From: Solibacillus faecavium
GTDB lineage: Bacteria > Bacillota > Bacilli > Bacillales_A > Planococcaceae
Direction of reading: 5' to 3'
Length of the DNA stretch: 64,000 nucleotides
Assembly: GCF_014836905.1 (NCBI RefSeq)
Contig: NZ_JACSPZ010000009.1
Span: 62,001 to 126,000 of the forward strand
The stretch's first letter is position 1; every line of letters starts with the position of its first letter. The position numbers were made by a program, and so were the translations under genes. Below are positions 62,614 through 64,000 of the stretch, piece by piece. The notes under the pieces were generated by a model, which had not been told where the DNA came from, ran no database searches, and saw only the letters and a list, made by a program, of their open reading frames with translations.

Positions 62614-63972
62614 CTACGGAGTTATTAAATTTCCACCTTTATCGTAATAGCTGCCTGGTGGTAGATTATCTTCTGACTCATCTTGATTTTGTGATTCACT
62701 ACTTGATTCATTGGAATTTGTGTTTTGTGGATTACTAATTGGTGGATTCCCTCCATTACCAACTTCATCCGGGAAGCCGTCACCATCTAAATCGATTGAA
62801 TCATTTGGTTCATTATTCATATCAACCGCTGAACCTTGTATTTCTGGTTGCTGAGACGATTTAACAATGACACGGTTTACCGGTGGATAATAATCACGGC
62901 TTACAAGCTGTTGCTCCCCGAATACTGTTCGATAAATTGAAACACGTAATCCCCCTACACCTTCTTGCAATTGCTCTGTTTGTCCAATTGCCAATTCCTC
63001 CGAGTAGCGCGTAATTGTACGTGGTTGAATTTCCTCATCATTCGACACGGATACAGAAACCTCAGTTTCTTTAGCAGGTGTATATATTTCTGTCTGCAGC
63101 TTCCCTTCATCTATGGAAAGCTTTAATACAACTGGTTTGGTTGATGTATTAATAAATTTTAAATCCTCATTAGCAAAAGCATCCACTTTAGCTTCTAAAC
63201 CAGGTTTTAAATATATAGGAATTTCATTTTGTGAATGACGTTCCAGGATTTCTCCATTAATATTGAGTGCTGCGTTATAAATAGTTGATGCGATAAAATT
63301 AATTGCCTCTCGGTTTGCTAAATTAATTGTTTCCCCTACCTTTTCTAGCATTGAAAATTGTATTTGCGGATCAATTACCGTGTCGTTCAATGCATCAACA
63401 AGTTCATTTATACCCATTGCAGATTCTGGTATAGTTTCGACTGAAAGCGATATCCTATCTGTTTCAAGTATTGATAAATCATTTACAACAGCTTCAACTT
63501 CGTCTGTTTTTAAATAAGAAGCATTCAATTCTACTCTTTCATAAGTGGAATCTGTATCCCATGTCGATATATTGCTAATTTCATTTTTAACAATTTCACT
63601 TGGAAGGATGCTTAATGGTAGGTGAACAGCAGTCTCATCTTCCCAAATTGCATACCATGGTTTGCGGTAATTATCTTCAAAGCTATTAACTGTACTTTCA
63701 ATATCAAATTGGAAAGTGGAAGAGCTAACTTCAATGGAAGTCCCTCCATCTGAAACAATTAAATTTTGGGTATACCAATCATTTACCGCAATCTTTAATG
63801 CAGCTTTTAATTCCTCACCCTTTAAACCACCCACATTCATTCCGCCAATTGTAGAACCTTGAGAATTATCAGTAGTAGGTGTATTAGAACTTGCTATAAA
63901 ATGTGGAACACCAAAAGCTAGCACTGTTACCATTAACATAAGAAGTACCATTGACCTTAAAACTTTTTTCAT
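62614..63972 (-). CDS. VanW/G5-domain surface protein at the head of the pilus operon
   Basis: 452 aa. Signal/anchor helix 1-27. About 45-200: YoaR-like peptidoglycan-binding region ('NVGGLKGEELKAALKIAV'). About 205-300: VanW domain ('STIYNAALNINGEILERHSQNEIPIYLKPGLEA'), but the usual GxCQxSS motif reads 'AINFIAST', so its cysteine is lost. About 300-375: G5 domain. The tail has a calcium-loop-like 'DLDGDGFPDEVG' and a low-complexity Asn/Ser/Gln stretch. It probably sits in the wall and may guide or anchor the pilus. The start is inside the window; anything upstream of it is not. Confidence 0.8.
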   Translation of the reverse strand: MKKVLRSMVLLMLMVTVLAFGVPHFIASSNTPTTDNSQGSTIGGMNVGGLKGEELKAALKIAVNDWYTQNLIVSDGGTSIEVSSSTFQFDIESTVNSFEDNYRKPWYAIWEDETAVHLPLSILPSEIVKNEISNISTWDTDSTYERVELNASYLKTDEVEAVVNDLSILETDRISLSVETIPESAMGINELVDALNDTVIDPQIQFSMLEKVGETINLANREAINFIASTIYNAALNINGEILERHSQNEIPIYLKPGLEAKVDAFANEDLKFINTSTKPVVLKLSIDEGKLQTEIYTPAKETEVSVSVSNDEEIQPRTITRYSEELAIGQTEQLQEGVGGLRVSIYRTVFGEQQLVSRDYYPPVNRVIVKSSQQPEIQGSAVDMNNEPNDSIDLDGDGFPDEVGNGGNPPISNPQNTNSNESSSESQNQDESEDNLPPGSYYDKGGNLITP

Positions 63973-64000
63973 ATATACACCTCACCAAATTCATTATAAA

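Overview
The window comes from an AT-rich, endospore-forming-type Gram-positive bacterium, most likely Planococcaceae (Lysinibacillus/Solibacillus-like). The grounds are strong AGGAGG-type ribosome binding sites, many TTG/GTG starts, T-run terminators, a 6S-like RNA, Bacillus-type ECF sigma and Fur promoter sequences, and gene families typical of that group (PilB-T-C-M-N-O, YpsA, YjfB, RocD, TAXI-TRAP). No rRNA, tRNA, CRISPR array, phage or transposase gene was seen. The genus is an inference from gene content.

Layout. 1-10.2 kb: housekeeping and membrane genes (YhhN-like, PepT, a DMT exporter); an ECF sigma operon (polysaccharide deacetylase, sigma factor, anti-sigma) behind its own ECF-type promoter; a candidate Fur-controlled small RNA; and a FhuF-like ferric reductase. 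10.2-21.3 kb: a phased CTAATA repeat array, an M20 amidohydrolase, an unlisted 45-aa protein, a TAXI-TRAP transporter, Cu/Zn SOD, a LysM-3D cell-wall protein, a motility protein behind a sigma-D-like promoter, an HD phosphohydrolase, a hairpin-rich gap, a second ECF sigma operon and a 6S-like RNA. 21.4-27.1 kb: a sugar kinase, then a two-component system beside an MMPL exporter. 27.2-39.8 kb: an eight-gene operon joining a Liv-type ABC importer to a KAS III-like enzyme, an alpha/beta hydrolase, an SDR and an acyl-CoA ligase. A substrate-binding protein lies just upstream and a 1043-aa MalT/SARP-type regulator beyond that.

40-54.6 kb: small proteins; an enolase-superfamily racemase coupled to a GNAT enzyme and a flavin reductase; three MFS transporters, one with its own MerR regulator and a textbook 19-bp-spacer operator; RocD, YpsA, a second candidate Fur-controlled C-rich small RNA, and FumC. 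54.7-64 kb: a type IV pilus locus read on the minus strand (VanW/G5 protein, PilB, PilT, PilC, pilin, PilM, PilN, PilO, then prepilin peptidase after a repeat).

The most interesting signals are between genes. They are two small-RNA candidates whose promoters are overlapped by near-perfect Fur boxes and whose hairpin loops show C-runs; two distant arrays of CTAATA spaced about 21 bp apart (two helical turns); five copies of a dispersed element with conserved ends and changing hairpin cores; and two genes whose best start codon is ATA.
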